Shown: positions 8,794-16,359, counted from the stretch's first letter. The stretch is DNA of 47,388 nucleotides from JAUUZT01 sp964654015 (GCA_964654015.1 CAZZHQ010000010.1:1-47388); one strand, 5' to 3'. The notes: a model not told the origin generated them from the sequence alone. Made by a program: numbers and translations.

Positions 8794-8812
8794 TATTATG
8801 TTTATCATAATA
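8794..8812 (+). promoter_or_regulatory. Candidate Rrf2 operator (TATTATG-N5-CATAATA)
   Basis: A perfect inverted repeat with 7-base arms and a 5-base centre immediately downstream of the -10 box and 10 bases upstream of the ribosome site of the Rrf2-family gene. Rrf2 proteins such as IscR and CymR commonly repress their own operons through AT-rich palindromes. Assigning this palindrome to the encoded regulator is inference. Confidence 0.55.
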
Positions 8813-8832
8813 GTCTACAAGGAGGCAGGTCA

Positions 8833-9276
8833 ATGAAACTTTCGACCAAAGGCCGATATGCGACCAGGGCCATATTAGACCTGGCAATTAACCAGGGAGA
8901 GGGCCCAATCCTGCTAAAAGATATCGCCCAGAGGCAGCAACTTTCACTATCATACCTGGAGCATTTAGTAACTCCCCTGATAGCGGGAGGGTTAATACGT
9001 AGTACCCGAGGTGCCAAAGGCGGAGTCTCGTTGGCCAAGCCTCCTGAAGAGATAAAATTGAGCGAGGTTATTCAACTTCTTGAGGGCTCACTTGCCCCCG
9101 TGGAGTGTGTTAATAATCCGAAGCTGTGTCCTCGCTCGGAATTATGCGTCACCCGAGATGTATGGACTGAATTGAAAAATGCAATGACTGGAGTCCTGGA
9201 GTCTACAACCTTACAGGACCTGGTTGAGCGGCAAAAGGAAAAAGGGAAGTCTGCGAAGGCCATGTATTACATCTAA
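8833..9276 (+). CDS. Rrf2 family transcriptional regulator, IscR-like with three cysteines
   Basis: A 147-residue winged-helix regulator beginning MKLSTKGRYATRAILDLA, the classic Rrf2/IscR start, preceded by AAGGAGG. An in-frame start 14 codons upstream lies inside the promoter region and is rejected. Cys92, Cys99 and Cys105 occupy the position of the IscR [2Fe-2S] ligands (Cys92, 98, 104 in E. coli IscR), with one extra residue between the first two. The protein is therefore probably an Fe-S cluster-sensing regulator rather than a CymR-type one. It is the first gene of the operon containing cysteine synthase, cysteine desulfurase and IscU, so it plausibly senses Fe-S or cysteine status and controls this operon. 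Confidence 0.93.
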   Translation: MKLSTKGRYATRAILDLAINQGEGPILLKDIAQRQQLSLSYLEHLVTPLIAGGLIRSTRGAKGGVSLAKPPEEIKLSEVIQLLEGSLAPVECVNNPKLCPRSELCVTRDVWTELKNAMTGVLESTTLQDLVERQKEKGKSAKAMYYI

Positions 9277-9298
9277 GTTTTCTGCCAGATAGCTTTAA

Positions 9299-9310
9299 CT
9301 GCTTAAGCAG
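9299..9310. repeat. 12-bp perfect palindrome between rrf2 and thiF-like genes
   Basis: CTGCTTAAGCAG lies in the 50 bp gap just before the ribosome site (AAGGA) of the ThiF-like gene. It could form a short hairpin affecting translation or RNA processing. No function is shown. Confidence 0.35.
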
Positions 9311-9326
9311 AAGGAACCCAGACAAT

Positions 9327-10334
9327 ATGATTGACAGGTATTCACGGCAAATCATTCTCCCTGAAATCGGGCAAGAAGGGCAAAACAAACTAGGCAATAG
9401 CAGCGTAGTAATCATTGGCTGCGGAGCACTAGGAACGATTATTGCCAGCTCTCTGGTGCGTTCCGGTGTTGGTAAAATCAGAATTATAGACAGGGACTTT
9501 ATTGAATACCACAATCTGCAACGCCAGATTCTCTTTAATGAGGATGACATACGAAACCAGATACCAAAGGCAATAGCCGCCGAGCGATATCTTAAGAAAG
9601 TAAACTCTTCGATTGATATTGAAGGAATAGTCGCTGACATAAACTACGCGAATATTGAGAGATTCGTCGAGGGTGCGGATTTAATTTTAGACGGGCTGGA
9701 TAATTTTGAAACTCGCCTTCTTATCAACGACGTCTCCTTGAAACATAACATCCCCTGGATTTACGGTGGAGCCATCGCTTCCTCCGGAATGACCATGAAC
9801 ATCATCCCACATGAAACTCCCTGCTTCCGATGTCTCTCATCCAATCCGACTGGGACGCAAACCTTGACCTGCGACACGGCAGGGGTAATTGGCCCCGCTC
9901 CCTTTGTTATCGGCTCCCTGCAATCTGTTGAGGCAATGAAGATACTTGTCGGAGCCAGGGAAATCAGTCGTAAACTCATAGTCCTTGATGTTTGGAGAGA
10001 AGAGTTTGACAGTTATAAAATTGCCCGCCGTGCAGATTGTCCAGCCTGTCGAGGCGAATACGAATTTCTGGAGGCGAGATTTGGGACAAGAGCGACCTCT
10101 CTCTGCGGGCAAAACGCGGTGCAGATTTCAAATCCTGAGGCAGGGAATATTTCATTTGAAAAATTGGCAGCACGCCTTGAGTCTTTAGGAGAGCTAAGTT
10201 ACAACGAATTCATGCTCCGTTTTCGAGTAGATAATCACGATATGGTTATCTTTCCGGATGGGCGGGCTATCGTGAAAGATACGAATGATGAAGCTATGGC
10301 AAGAGGGCTCTATGCCAAATATATCGGTGCATAG
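9327..10334 (+). CDS. ThiF/MoeB/HesA family adenylyltransferase (E1-like)
   Basis: A 335-residue E1-like enzyme that adenylates the C-terminal glycine of ubiquitin-like sulfur carriers. The nucleotide-binding GCGALG is at 31-36, the arginine finger region NLQRQILF at 63-70, and the zinc site is formed by Cys166/Cys169 (PCFRC) and Cys238/Cys241 (CPAC). Cys182 (LTCDTAG) lies near the position of the reactive cysteine. A C-terminal extension of about 85 residues (after 250) is not a rhodanese domain and has a FPDGRAIVKDT segment seen in some ThiF homologs linked to cysteine synthesis. It sits directly before cysteine synthase, which suggests a thiocarboxylate route to cysteine (compare CysO/CysM of mycobacteria). 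No MoaD/ThiS-like carrier with a GG end is visible in the window. Confidence 0.9.
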   Translation: MIDRYSRQIILPEIGQEGQNKLGNSSVVIIGCGALGTIIASSLVRSGVGKIRIIDRDFIEYHNLQRQILFNEDDIRNQIPKAIAAERYLKKVNSSIDIEGIVADINYANIERFVEGADLILDGLDNFETRLLINDVSLKHNIPWIYGGAIASSGMTMNIIPHETPCFRCLSSNPTGTQTLTCDTAGVIGPAPFVIGSLQSVEAMKILVGAREISRKLIVLDVWREEFDSYKIARRADCPACRGEYEFLEARFGTRATSLCGQNAVQISNPEAGNISFEKLAARLESLGELSYNEFMLRFRVDNHDMVIFPDGRAIVKDTNDEAMARGLYAKYIGA

Positions 10335-10404
10335 GTATTTTGTGACTAACCTGAATAATGCATCCTGAAACAGACTAAAAGTTCAGGACAAGGAGGAAAT
10401 CAAG

Positions 10405-11418
10405 ATGGCAGAGATATTTCAAAAAGTGGAGAAGTTTAAGTATAAGACGGTAGAGATACCGAAACTTACCAGAGGAATAGCCAGGGACTCTACCGAATTA
10501 ATCGGTAACACTCCCCTGGTCAGGTTAAACCGAATAACCGAGGGAATGAGGGCAGAAGTGGTAGCCAAGCTTGAATCCTTTAATCCCTTGGGGAGTGTGA
10601 AGGACCGCATAGGAATGTCAATGATTATTACTGCCGAGGAGAAAGGGCTCATCGGCAAGGATACCGTAATTGTTGAATCCACTAGCGGGAATACTGGTAT
10701 TGCCCTTGCTTTTGTCTGCGCTGCCAGAGGATACAGGCTCATCCTCACCATGCCCGATACGATGTCCCTGGAGCGGAGGCAACTTCTATCCGTTTTCGGC
10801 GCTGAACTGGTGCTGACACCCGGGGCTGAAGGGATGTCCGGGGCGATAAAAAAGGCGGAACAACTTGTGGCAGAAAATCCTGGTTATTTTATGGCTCAGC
10901 AGTTTAAAAATCCGGCAAACCCGGAAATACACCGGATAACTACAGCCGAGGAGATATGGAGAGATACTGAGGGCAGGGTTGATATTTTCGTTTGCGGGGT
11001 GGGAACCGGTGGGACACTCACCGGGGTAGCTGAAGCTCTAAAGAAACGAAAGCTCGAACTCAAAGCCATTGCCGTTGAGCCTGCCGACTCCCCGGTTCTA
11101 TCCGGCGGAAATTCGGGGCCTCACAAGATTCAGGGCATCGGAGCGGGCTTTATCCCCGATGTTTTAAAAACGGATTTAATCGATGAAATTGTTCAGGTTA
11201 GTAACGAGAACGCCGGAACGATGGCCAGAAGGCTGGCCAGAGAGGAAGGAATACTGGCCGGAATATCCTCGGGGGCGGCAACTTGGGCAGCACTGGAATT
11301 GGCCAAAAGACCGGAAAATAAAGGTAAGCTTATAGTAGTGCTTCTACCCGATACCGGTGAGCGCTACCTATCCACTTGGCTTTTTCAAGAGCTTTCCCAG
11401 ACGAAACAAGGTACGTAA
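10405..11418 (+). CDS. cysK: Cysteine synthase (O-acetylserine sulfhydrylase type)
   Basis: A 337-residue PLP enzyme making cysteine from O-acetylserine (or O-phosphoserine) and sulfide or a protein thiocarboxylate. The PLP lysine is Lys66 in LGSVKDRIG. The substrate loop ESTSGNTGIALAF, the phosphate-binding GVGTGGTLTG and the GISSGA motif are intact. It is longer than typical CysK (about 310) by an N-terminal extension of roughly 25 residues. AAGGAGG precedes the ATG. The E1-like gene before it and the desulfurase after it place it in an operon that both makes cysteine and uses it as a sulfur source. Discriminating OAS from OPS use would need structural comparison. Confidence 0.95.
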   Translation: MAEIFQKVEKFKYKTVEIPKLTRGIARDSTELIGNTPLVRLNRITEGMRAEVVAKLESFNPLGSVKDRIGMSMIITAEEKGLIGKDTVIVESTSGNTGIALAFVCAARGYRLILTMPDTMSLERRQLLSVFGAELVLTPGAEGMSGAIKKAEQLVAENPGYFMAQQFKNPANPEIHRITTAEEIWRDTEGRVDIFVCGVGTGGTLTGVAEALKKRKLELKAIAVEPADSPVLSGGNSGPHKIQGIGAGFIPDVLKTDLIDEIVQVSNENAGTMARRLAREEGILAGISSGAATWAALELAKRPENKGKLIVVLLPDTGERYLSTWLFQELSQTKQGT

Positions 11419-11436
11419 CAGGAGGGACGGATTAGC

Positions 11437-11577
11437 TTGCTTAGAACCCTGAAGAAAGAGAATTATCATACCAGTATATGCAATAATATAGTGATTGGAA
11501 CCAGAGCAGCAGATTTTAGTGCCATTCCAATACAAACTTACCAGACATCAACATTAACCTTTGTGGAGATTAAATAA
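11437..11577 (+). CDS. Possible 46-residue small protein between cysK and iscS (TTG start)
   Basis: The 158 bp gap contains an open frame starting TTG at 11437, 10 bases after a strong GGAGGG site (11421-11426), and ending in TAA at 11575-11577 that overlaps the ATG of the desulfurase gene (TAATG). The peptide begins LRTLKKENYHTSIC and ends TLTFVEIK. It does not resemble a MoaD/ThiS carrier, having no GG terminus. The coupling arrangement suggests that it is translated, at least as a leader that delivers ribosomes to the desulfurase gene. It is in the same frame as cysK just after its stop, so leftover readthrough sequence is the alternative. Confidence 0.35.
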   Translation: MLRTLKKENYHTSICNNIVIGTRAADFSAIPIQTYQTSTLTFVEIK

Positions 11578-12743
11578 TGAAACGGATTTATCTTGATTAT
11601 GCCGCTACCACACCGACACATCCTGATGTCCTGAAGGCAATGCTGCCGTATTTTACTGATGCCTTCGGCAACCCTTCGAGCATTTATTCCTACGGGCAGG
11701 AGGCAAAAGGGGCAATAGAGGAGGCAAGGGCCAGAGTTGCCAGCCTCATTGGTGCCCGCGACGAGGAAATGGTCTTTACCGGCAGCGGTACTGAGGCAGA
11801 CAACTTCGCATTAAAAGGCACGGCTTTTGCCAATGAGAGCAGGGGCAACCACATCATTACCAGCGCTATAGAGCACCCCGCCGTGATACAGACCTGTAAG
11901 TTCCTGGAGAAAAGAGGGTTCACCGTAAGCTATCTCCCTGTAGATGAATATGGCATGGTTGACCCTGATGATGTCAAAAAGACCATTACCAGTAAAACCA
12001 TACTCGTCTCGATAATGCACGCTAACAATGAAATAGGCACCATACAGCCGATAGCTGAGATAGGTAAGATTTGCAGAGAGGCAGAAATCTATTTTCATAC
12101 CGATGCTGTGCAGGCAGTGGGGCATATTCCGGTGGATGTAAATGAACTCGGGGTGGATTTACTCTCTATATCGGCCCATAAGTTATATGGCCCTAAAGGG
12201 ATAGGAGCGTTATATATCAGAAAAGGGACCAGGCTTGTCTCCTTCATGAATGGCGGGGAGCAGGAAAGAAACCGCAGGGCAAGCACCGAGAATGTCCCCG
12301 GCCTCGTGGGTTTCGGTAAAGCTGTAGAAATTACTCAACAGGAGATGAAAGAGGAAGCAGAGCGAGTAAAATGTCTCCGCGACAAGCTCACCCAGGGCCT
12401 TCTGGAGAGAATTGACCATACCCGCCTGAACGGCCATCCCGTAAAGAGACTGCCCAATAATGTTAATATTACTGTTGACTTTGTCGAAGGGGAGTCAATG
12501 CTATTAAACCTTGACCTGGAAGGAATTTGTGCTTCTACCGGCTCGGCCTGCAGCACAGCAAGCCTTGAGCCATCTCATGTGTTGCTGGCAATAGGGCTCT
12601 CCCATGAACAGTCACATGGTTCGCTAAGGTTCAGTCTGGGTAAATGGACCACGGGGGAAGAGATAGATCGGGTCCTGGAGATACTGCCTCGAGTTATAGC
12701 TAAACTCAGAGCTATGTCACCCCTTTTCAAAAATCAGAGATAG
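11577..12743 (+). CDS. iscS: Cysteine desulfurase, NifS/IscS class
   Basis: A 388-residue PLP enzyme that removes sulfur from cysteine as an enzyme persulfide for Fe-S cluster assembly and other sulfur transfer. The N-terminal MKRIYLDYAATTP is diagnostic. The PLP lysine is Lys202 (SAHKLYGPKG) and the persulfide-forming Cys325 lies in the long mobile loop STGSACSTASLEPSHVL, a class I (NifS/IscS) feature. It is directly followed by iscU, its scaffold partner, and then fdhD, whose product needs sulfur from this kind of enzyme. The ATG overlaps the stop of a possible small frame upstream. Confidence 0.96.
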   Translation: MKRIYLDYAATTPTHPDVLKAMLPYFTDAFGNPSSIYSYGQEAKGAIEEARARVASLIGARDEEMVFTGSGTEADNFALKGTAFANESRGNHIITSAIEHPAVIQTCKFLEKRGFTVSYLPVDEYGMVDPDDVKKTITSKTILVSIMHANNEIGTIQPIAEIGKICREAEIYFHTDAVQAVGHIPVDVNELGVDLLSISAHKLYGPKGIGALYIRKGTRLVSFMNGGEQERNRRASTENVPGLVGFGKAVEITQQEMKEEAERVKCLRDKLTQGLLERIDHTRLNGHPVKRLPNNVNITVDFVEGESMLLNLDLEGICASTGSACSTASLEPSHVLLAIGLSHEQSHGSLRFSLGKWTTGEEIDRVLEILPRVIAKLRAMSPLFKNQR

Positions 12744-12754
12744 GAGAAAAGAAC

Positions 12755-13150
12755 ATGCCTGATAAAGGGTCATTATACGGAGAGAAGGTAATGGAGCATT
12801 TCAGGAATCCGAGAAATGTTGGCGAGATAGAAAATCCCGACGGCGTCGGGCATGTCGGAAATCCGGTATGTGGCGACATTATGGAACTGTATATCAGGGT
12901 AAATGACGATATCATTACCGACGTTAAATTCAAAACTTTCGGCTGTGGAGCTGCCATAGCCACCAGCTCCATGATCACCGAGTTGGTGAAAGGAAAAAGC
13001 ATTAATGAAGCGCTGGATATCTCCAACCGGGCAGTAGTTGAAGCCCTGGGTGGACTTCCCCCGGTTAAGATGCACTGCTCGGTTTTAGCCGAGGAGGCGC
13101 TTAAATCTGCCATCAATGACTACCTTAGCAAGCAGAAGAAGGACAGCTAA
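12755..13150 (+). CDS. iscU: Fe-S cluster assembly scaffold IscU/NifU-like
   Basis: A 131-residue scaffold on which [2Fe-2S] and [4Fe-4S] clusters are built. The three conserved cysteines are Cys39 (GNPVCGD), Cys64 (FGCGAA) and Cys108 (KMHCSVL), with Asp41 after the first, as in IscU. The protein lacks the C-terminal domains of full NifU. The N-terminal YGEKVMEHFRNPRNVG matches the family closely. It starts 11 bases after the desulfurase stop behind AGGAG, so the two are co-transcribed. Its products plausibly supply NadA in the same operon and the formate dehydrogenase iron-sulfur proteins at 30-34 kb. Confidence 0.96.
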   Translation: MPDKGSLYGEKVMEHFRNPRNVGEIENPDGVGHVGNPVCGDIMELYIRVNDDIITDVKFKTFGCGAAIATSSMITELVKGKSINEALDISNRAVVEALGGLPPVKMHCSVLAEEALKSAINDYLSKQKKDS

Positions 13151-13171
13151 AAGATTTACTTCTGGTCGCTA

Positions 13172-13189
13172 AGTGACGGTAAGGTCACT
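13172..13189 (+). other. Small hairpin between iscU and fdhD
   Basis: AGTGAC-GGTAAG-GTCACT forms a 6-bp stem with a 6-base loop in the 137 bp gap. There is no T-run, so it is not a convincing terminator; a processing site or attenuation element is possible. Confidence 0.3.
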
Positions 13190-13287
13190 ACTTGCTCAAA
13201 GAGCCAGTGATTTAAAGAAGTGGTGATATGCCAAATCAATTACCTTTTCAATAGCATTGGAAAAGGAACTGAGAAGAATAGAAAAAG

Positions 13288-14082
13288 ATGGGCAAAGAAG
13301 TAGAGAAGATTCCTATAATAAGGCTTACTGAGGGTGACAAGCTCGATATGGAGGACGTGGTTGTCAGAGAAATCCCTTTTACCATCGTCCTGAACAACGA
13401 AGAGTTGGTAACCCTGCTCTGTTCCCCTGCAGATTTAAAGTATCTGGCTGTCGGCTTTCTTTTCTCGGAAGGATTGCTGCATAGCAGGGATGAGATTAAC
13501 AAGATACTGGTTGACGAGCGCAGGGGCATAGTACGGGTGGAAACCAAAGAGAGCTTGGAACCTGGCAAAGACGTTTTATTCAAGCGGTTTATTACTTCAG
13601 GTTGCGGAAGAGGAGCCTCCTTTTATAACGCAGCTGACGTCCAGGCACAGGAAAAAATAGAGTCTCAGATTAGCATATCGGCCAGGGAAATATTTATCCT
13701 GGCAAAGAAGTTCGAGCACCGCTCACAGGTTTTCCTGGCAACAGGAGGTGTTCACAGCGCCGCCTTATGTGATAGCATAAACGTCCTGGTTTTCAACGAG
13801 GACATAGGCAGGCATAATGCCATTGATAAAGTCTTTGGAGAATGTATCCTGACAGATTTGCCCACAGAGGATCGCATAATAATCACCAGCGGCAGAATTT
13901 CTTCGGAGATATTACTTAAGGTAGCCAGGAGAAAAATCCCGATAATCATCTCAAAATCCGCTCCAACAAACCTGGGGGTAAAATTAGCTGAGGATTTAGG
14001 TATAACTCTCATTGGCTTTGTCAGAGGAAAGAGAATGAATGTCTATACTAATATTGGGAGGATAGCTAATGTTGAAAAATAG
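13288..14082 (+). CDS. fdhD: Formate dehydrogenase accessory sulfurtransferase FdhD
   Basis: A 264-residue protein that moves sulfur from IscS to the molybdenum/tungsten bis-pterin cofactor so that formate dehydrogenase becomes active. The key cysteine is Cys106 in FITSGCGRGAS. Only one cysteine is present in this loop, whereas the E. coli protein has a CxxC pair, a variation found in a subset of FdhD proteins. The C-terminal half carries the conserved NEDIGRHNAIDK and ITSGRISSEILLK motifs that bind the nucleotide part of the cofactor. Its location after iscS-iscU, with the FdhA target 17 kb away, links the sulfur operon to formate metabolism. The start has only a weak ribosome site. Confidence 0.95.
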   Translation: MGKEVEKIPIIRLTEGDKLDMEDVVVREIPFTIVLNNEELVTLLCSPADLKYLAVGFLFSEGLLHSRDEINKILVDERRGIVRVETKESLEPGKDVLFKRFITSGCGRGASFYNAADVQAQEKIESQISISAREIFILAKKFEHRSQVFLATGGVHSAALCDSINVLVFNEDIGRHNAIDKVFGECILTDLPTEDRIIITSGRISSEILLKVARRKIPIIISKSAPTNLGVKLAEDLGITLIGFVRGKRMNVYTNIGRIANVEK

Positions 14083-15007
14083 TGATGACGAACTTATAGA
14101 CAAAATTGTCAGCCTCAAGAAAAAAAGGACTGCCGTTATCCTTGCCCACAACTACCAGTTAGGGCAGGTCCAGGATATAGCCGACTTTGTCGGTGATTCC
14201 CTGGAGCTAAGCCAGAAAGCAGCTAAAACCGATGCCGATGTAATCGTTTTCTGTGGGGTTCACTTCATGGCAGAAACAGCCTCTATCCTTTGTCCAGACA
14301 AGGTAGTCCTGCTCCCGGAAATACATGCTAGATGTCCTATGGCAGCTATGATTACCGCTCAACAGTTGCGGGAGAAGAAGAAGGAGTATCCAAAGGCCAT
14401 GGTAGTTTGTTATGTCAACTCCTCAGCTGAAGTCAAGGCGGAGTCAGACATCTGCTGTACCTCAGCTAATGCTGTCGAGGTCACTGAAAGCCTGGAAAGT
14501 GAGGAAATACTATTTGTTCCCGACCAATACCTGGGAGATTACGTCTCTACCAAGACGGATAAAAAAATAATTCCCTGGCCTGGTTTTTGCTCCACTCATG
14601 CCAAAATACAGCCGTGGCATATCACTGACCTCAAGAAGGAATATCCCCAGGCTAAAGTAATCGTTCACCCGGAGTGCCGACCTGAGGTCATCGCCCTTGC
14701 CGATGAAGTTTTAAGCACCGGAGGACTATGCAGATATGCCAACAGGGACGATGTTAAAGAAGTGATTGTAGGAACAGAGAGCGGTATAATACACCGGCTG
14801 AGAAAAGAGAACCCAGGCAAGAAATTCATCCCTGTCTCTAAACATGCTATCTGTCCCAGCATGAAGTTAACCACCCTGGAGAGTGTCTTATGGTCTTTAC
14901 AGGAGATGGCCTACGAGATTAAGGTCACCGAGGAGATTCGCCTTAAGGCAAAGACAGCAGTGGACAAGATGCTGCTGATAGGGAGGACTAAAACTCCTGC
15001 TAAGTAA
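14069..15007 (+). CDS. nadA: Quinolinate synthase
   Basis: A 312-residue [4Fe-4S] enzyme of de novo NAD synthesis, condensing iminoaspartate with dihydroxyacetone phosphate to quinolinate. Conserved pieces include AHNYQLGQVQDIADFVGDSL, FCGVHFMAETA and the cluster cysteines Cys89 (HARCPMA), Cys174 (PGFCSTH) and Cys262 (HAICPSMK). The length matches the short archaeal/Thermotoga-type NadA. The gene overlaps the end of fdhD by 14 bases with GGGAGG inside fdhD, so the two are coupled. No nadB or nadC follows. A need for Fe-S supply explains its presence in this operon. Confidence 0.96.
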   Translation: MLKNSDDELIDKIVSLKKKRTAVILAHNYQLGQVQDIADFVGDSLELSQKAAKTDADVIVFCGVHFMAETASILCPDKVVLLPEIHARCPMAAMITAQQLREKKKEYPKAMVVCYVNSSAEVKAESDICCTSANAVEVTESLESEEILFVPDQYLGDYVSTKTDKKIIPWPGFCSTHAKIQPWHITDLKKEYPQAKVIVHPECRPEVIALADEVLSTGGLCRYANRDDVKEVIVGTESGIIHRLRKENPGKKFIPVSKHAICPSMKLTTLESVLWSLQEMAYEIKVTEEIRLKAKTAVDKMLLIGRTKTPAK

Positions 15008-15011
15008 TCAC

Positions 15012-15027
15012 TAGCGAAATTTCGCTA
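15012..15027. repeat. 16-bp perfect palindrome just after nadA
   Basis: TAGCGAAATTTCGCTA begins five bases after the nadA stop. It could be a weak hairpin at the operon end or a protein-binding site. There is no T-run to make it a standard terminator. The 12-base string CTATATTCCACG overlaps its end (15025-15036) and recurs at 15153-15164. Confidence 0.4.
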
Positions 15028-15123
15028 TATTCCACGAGCACCTATCGTTGTCTTTTACCTGAACAAAATGTACCCTGATTATTCCCTTTTGTATCATTTC
15101 TATGTCCCCACAGAATCTTAAGT

Positions 15124-15231
15124 CGTGTCAATCCTGCTGCCATTAGCATTGACTATATTCCACGTCAAATGATGGGTGGATATGTGCAATGGAAGAAACG
15201 GCTATATGGCGGCAAATCAGGATTAATGTAA
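15124..15231 (+). pseudogene. Remnant of a GT2 glycosyltransferase 3' end
   Basis: The last 20 or so codons before the TAA at 15229-15231 encode VQWKKRLYGGKSGL, identical to the end of the intact glycosyltransferase at 21838-22986. Upstream, SILLPLAL in another frame still resembles AILHPIAM of the intact protein, so the fragment carries a frameshift and an internal deletion. It is therefore the broken 3' end of a second glycosyltransferase copy, lying in front of the first copy of the cysteine-rich small gene just as the intact gene lies in front of the second copy. Confidence 0.7.
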
Positions 15232-15462
15232 ACCAGGTTGTTAGAAGGAGAAATAAATAAAATGAGTAGTGAAACAAACAAACTCAGTGACGCCGTCAAA
15301 TATTGTGCCGAGTGTCCAGTATGTAAATACACTCGCAAAAGTAAAAAAAGAAATATCATTTATCCTTTTTGTAGATTACTTGAAAAGATTTGTCCTAACT
15401 GCAGAGCAGGGAATAAGGCATTAAATAAAGATTTCCAGAAAAGTAGTCATTTATAAATAACA
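15182..15462 (+). repeat. Left copy of a ~280-bp direct repeat flanking the cassette array
   Basis: Matches 22937-23214 at roughly 95 percent by eye, including the end of the glycosyltransferase reading frame, a spacer with the ribosome site and a complete small cysteine-rich gene. The only length difference inside the match is one 3-bp in-frame indel. Similarity stops abruptly after the shared ATAACA at 15457-15462. Confidence 0.9.
15262..15456 (+). CDS. Six-cysteine small protein, copy 1 (64 residues)
   Basis: A 64-residue protein of no family that I recognise. It begins at ATG 15262 behind AGAAGGAG; an upstream TTG in the same frame is less likely. Six cysteines form CAECPVC (CxxCxxC) near residue 15 and CRLLEKICPNC (C-x6-C-x2-C) near residue 37, separated by a basic stretch TRKSKK. 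The pattern suggests a zinc ribbon or an Fe-S site. A second copy at 23017-23208 keeps all six cysteines and differs by one in-frame codon indel and about ten substitutions, which supports a real coding gene. The likely setting is a gene downstream of, and co-transcribed with, a membrane glycosyltransferase. Confidence 0.6.
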   Translation: MSSETNKLSDAVKYCAECPVCKYTRKSKKRNIIYPFCRLLEKICPNCRAGNKALNKDFQKSSHL

Positions 15463-15490
15463 AATAATATTTGCAATAGAAAATAAAAAT

Positions 15491-15563
15491 ACAAACAATG
15501 CGGTGCATTTGACCGCCATTCTATTGTACCCAATAGCGACCAAGTGAGCTTAATCGCTGACCG
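15491..15563 (+). repeat. attC-like site 1 (upstream of the restriction gene)
   Basis: Left arm around AACAATGCGGTGCATTTGAC pairs imperfectly with the right arm around CCAAGTGAGCTTAATCGCTG; CATTTGACCGC opposes the complement of GCGACCAAGTG with a single extra base in the left arm. The AACAATGCG start and the TGAGCTTAATCG ending are typical attC features, although the final GTT core is degenerate (GCT). Confidence 0.6.
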
Positions 15564-15624
15564 AAATATATTGGTATCCGAGGCTATCGGTGAGTTCTTA
15601 ACGATAATATGATAGGATGAGTGA

Positions 15625-16359
15625 ATGAATAAATTCAATTTGCCAGAGAACTTACAAGAAATGATTAGTGCCGCCGTAGCACACTACTGGGAAACTAGGC
15701 TCTCACAACAACGCAGGCAAAAGCAAAGTGGTCGCGTTGACTATGGTCTTCGAAGTGCCGTAACTGGCGGCGCACAGATGGATGGTTTTGTAGAACTCTT
15801 CACACGGGTTATCACGTCAACAGGATTGGACGTTAAATTTGTACAGAGGAAGGGGTCTCTCGAATTGCCGGGATTCTTTCGTCCAACAAAAGAGTGGGAT
15901 CTCCTCGTAATAAAGGACGGAAAACTTATTGCTGCAATCGAAGCCAAATCACAGGTTGGGCCATCATTCGGTAACAATTTCAACAACAGAACCGAAGAAG
16001 CAATGGGAAGTGCTCTTGACCTATGGACTGCCTATCGGGAAGGCGCATTCCATACAAGTCCGCAACCCTTTCTCGGATATTTTTTTATGCTTGAAGATTG
16101 TCAGTCTTCTCAACGACCAGTCCGTGTAAAGGAACCTAATTTCATGGTATTCCCCGAGTTCAAAGTCGCATCATACATGAAACGATATGAGATTTTTTGT
16201 AGAAAACTCGTCTTGGAGCGACATTACACCGCATCCGCTTTCATTACTTCAGATCGTGACAATGGACCTCAAGGGTTATTTGCTACGCCTTTAGATGAAT
16301 TGTCGGTTGATAATTTTGCGAATGCCCTCACTGCACACGTTGGAGGATTCATCTCCTGA
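15625..16359 (+). CDS. Type II restriction endonuclease, PaeR7I/XhoI family
   Basis: A 244-residue endonuclease, the same length as PaeR7I and XhoI (about 245), which cut at CTCGAG. The N-terminal helix MISAAVAHYWETRLSQQ and the segment TGGAQMDGFVEL are typical. The PD-(D/E)xK active site is visible as Asp92 (EWDLLVIKDGK) and Glu106-Ala-Lys108 (AAIEAKSQVG), followed by the conserved FGNNFNNRTEEAMGSA. Its stop overlaps the ATG of the methyltransferase (TGATG). It is the first module of the cassette array. Specificity for CTCGAG is inferred from family only; at least six CTCGAG sites occur in this window, so the host must be protected if the enzyme is active. Confidence 0.88.
   Translation: MNKFNLPENLQEMISAAVAHYWETRLSQQRRQKQSGRVDYGLRSAVTGGAQMDGFVELFTRVITSTGLDVKFVQRKGSLELPGFFRPTKEWDLLVIKDGKLIAAIEAKSQVGPSFGNNFNNRTEEAMGSALDLWTAYREGAFHTSPQPFLGYFFMLEDCQSSQRPVRVKEPNFMVFPEFKVASYMKRYEIFCRKLVLERHYTASAFITSDRDNGPQGLFATPLDELSVDNFANALTAHVGGFIS

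Noticed and set aside
15012..15027. Palindrome after nadA as a rho-independent terminator
   Set aside because: The hairpin is AT-rich at its centre and lacks a T-run.
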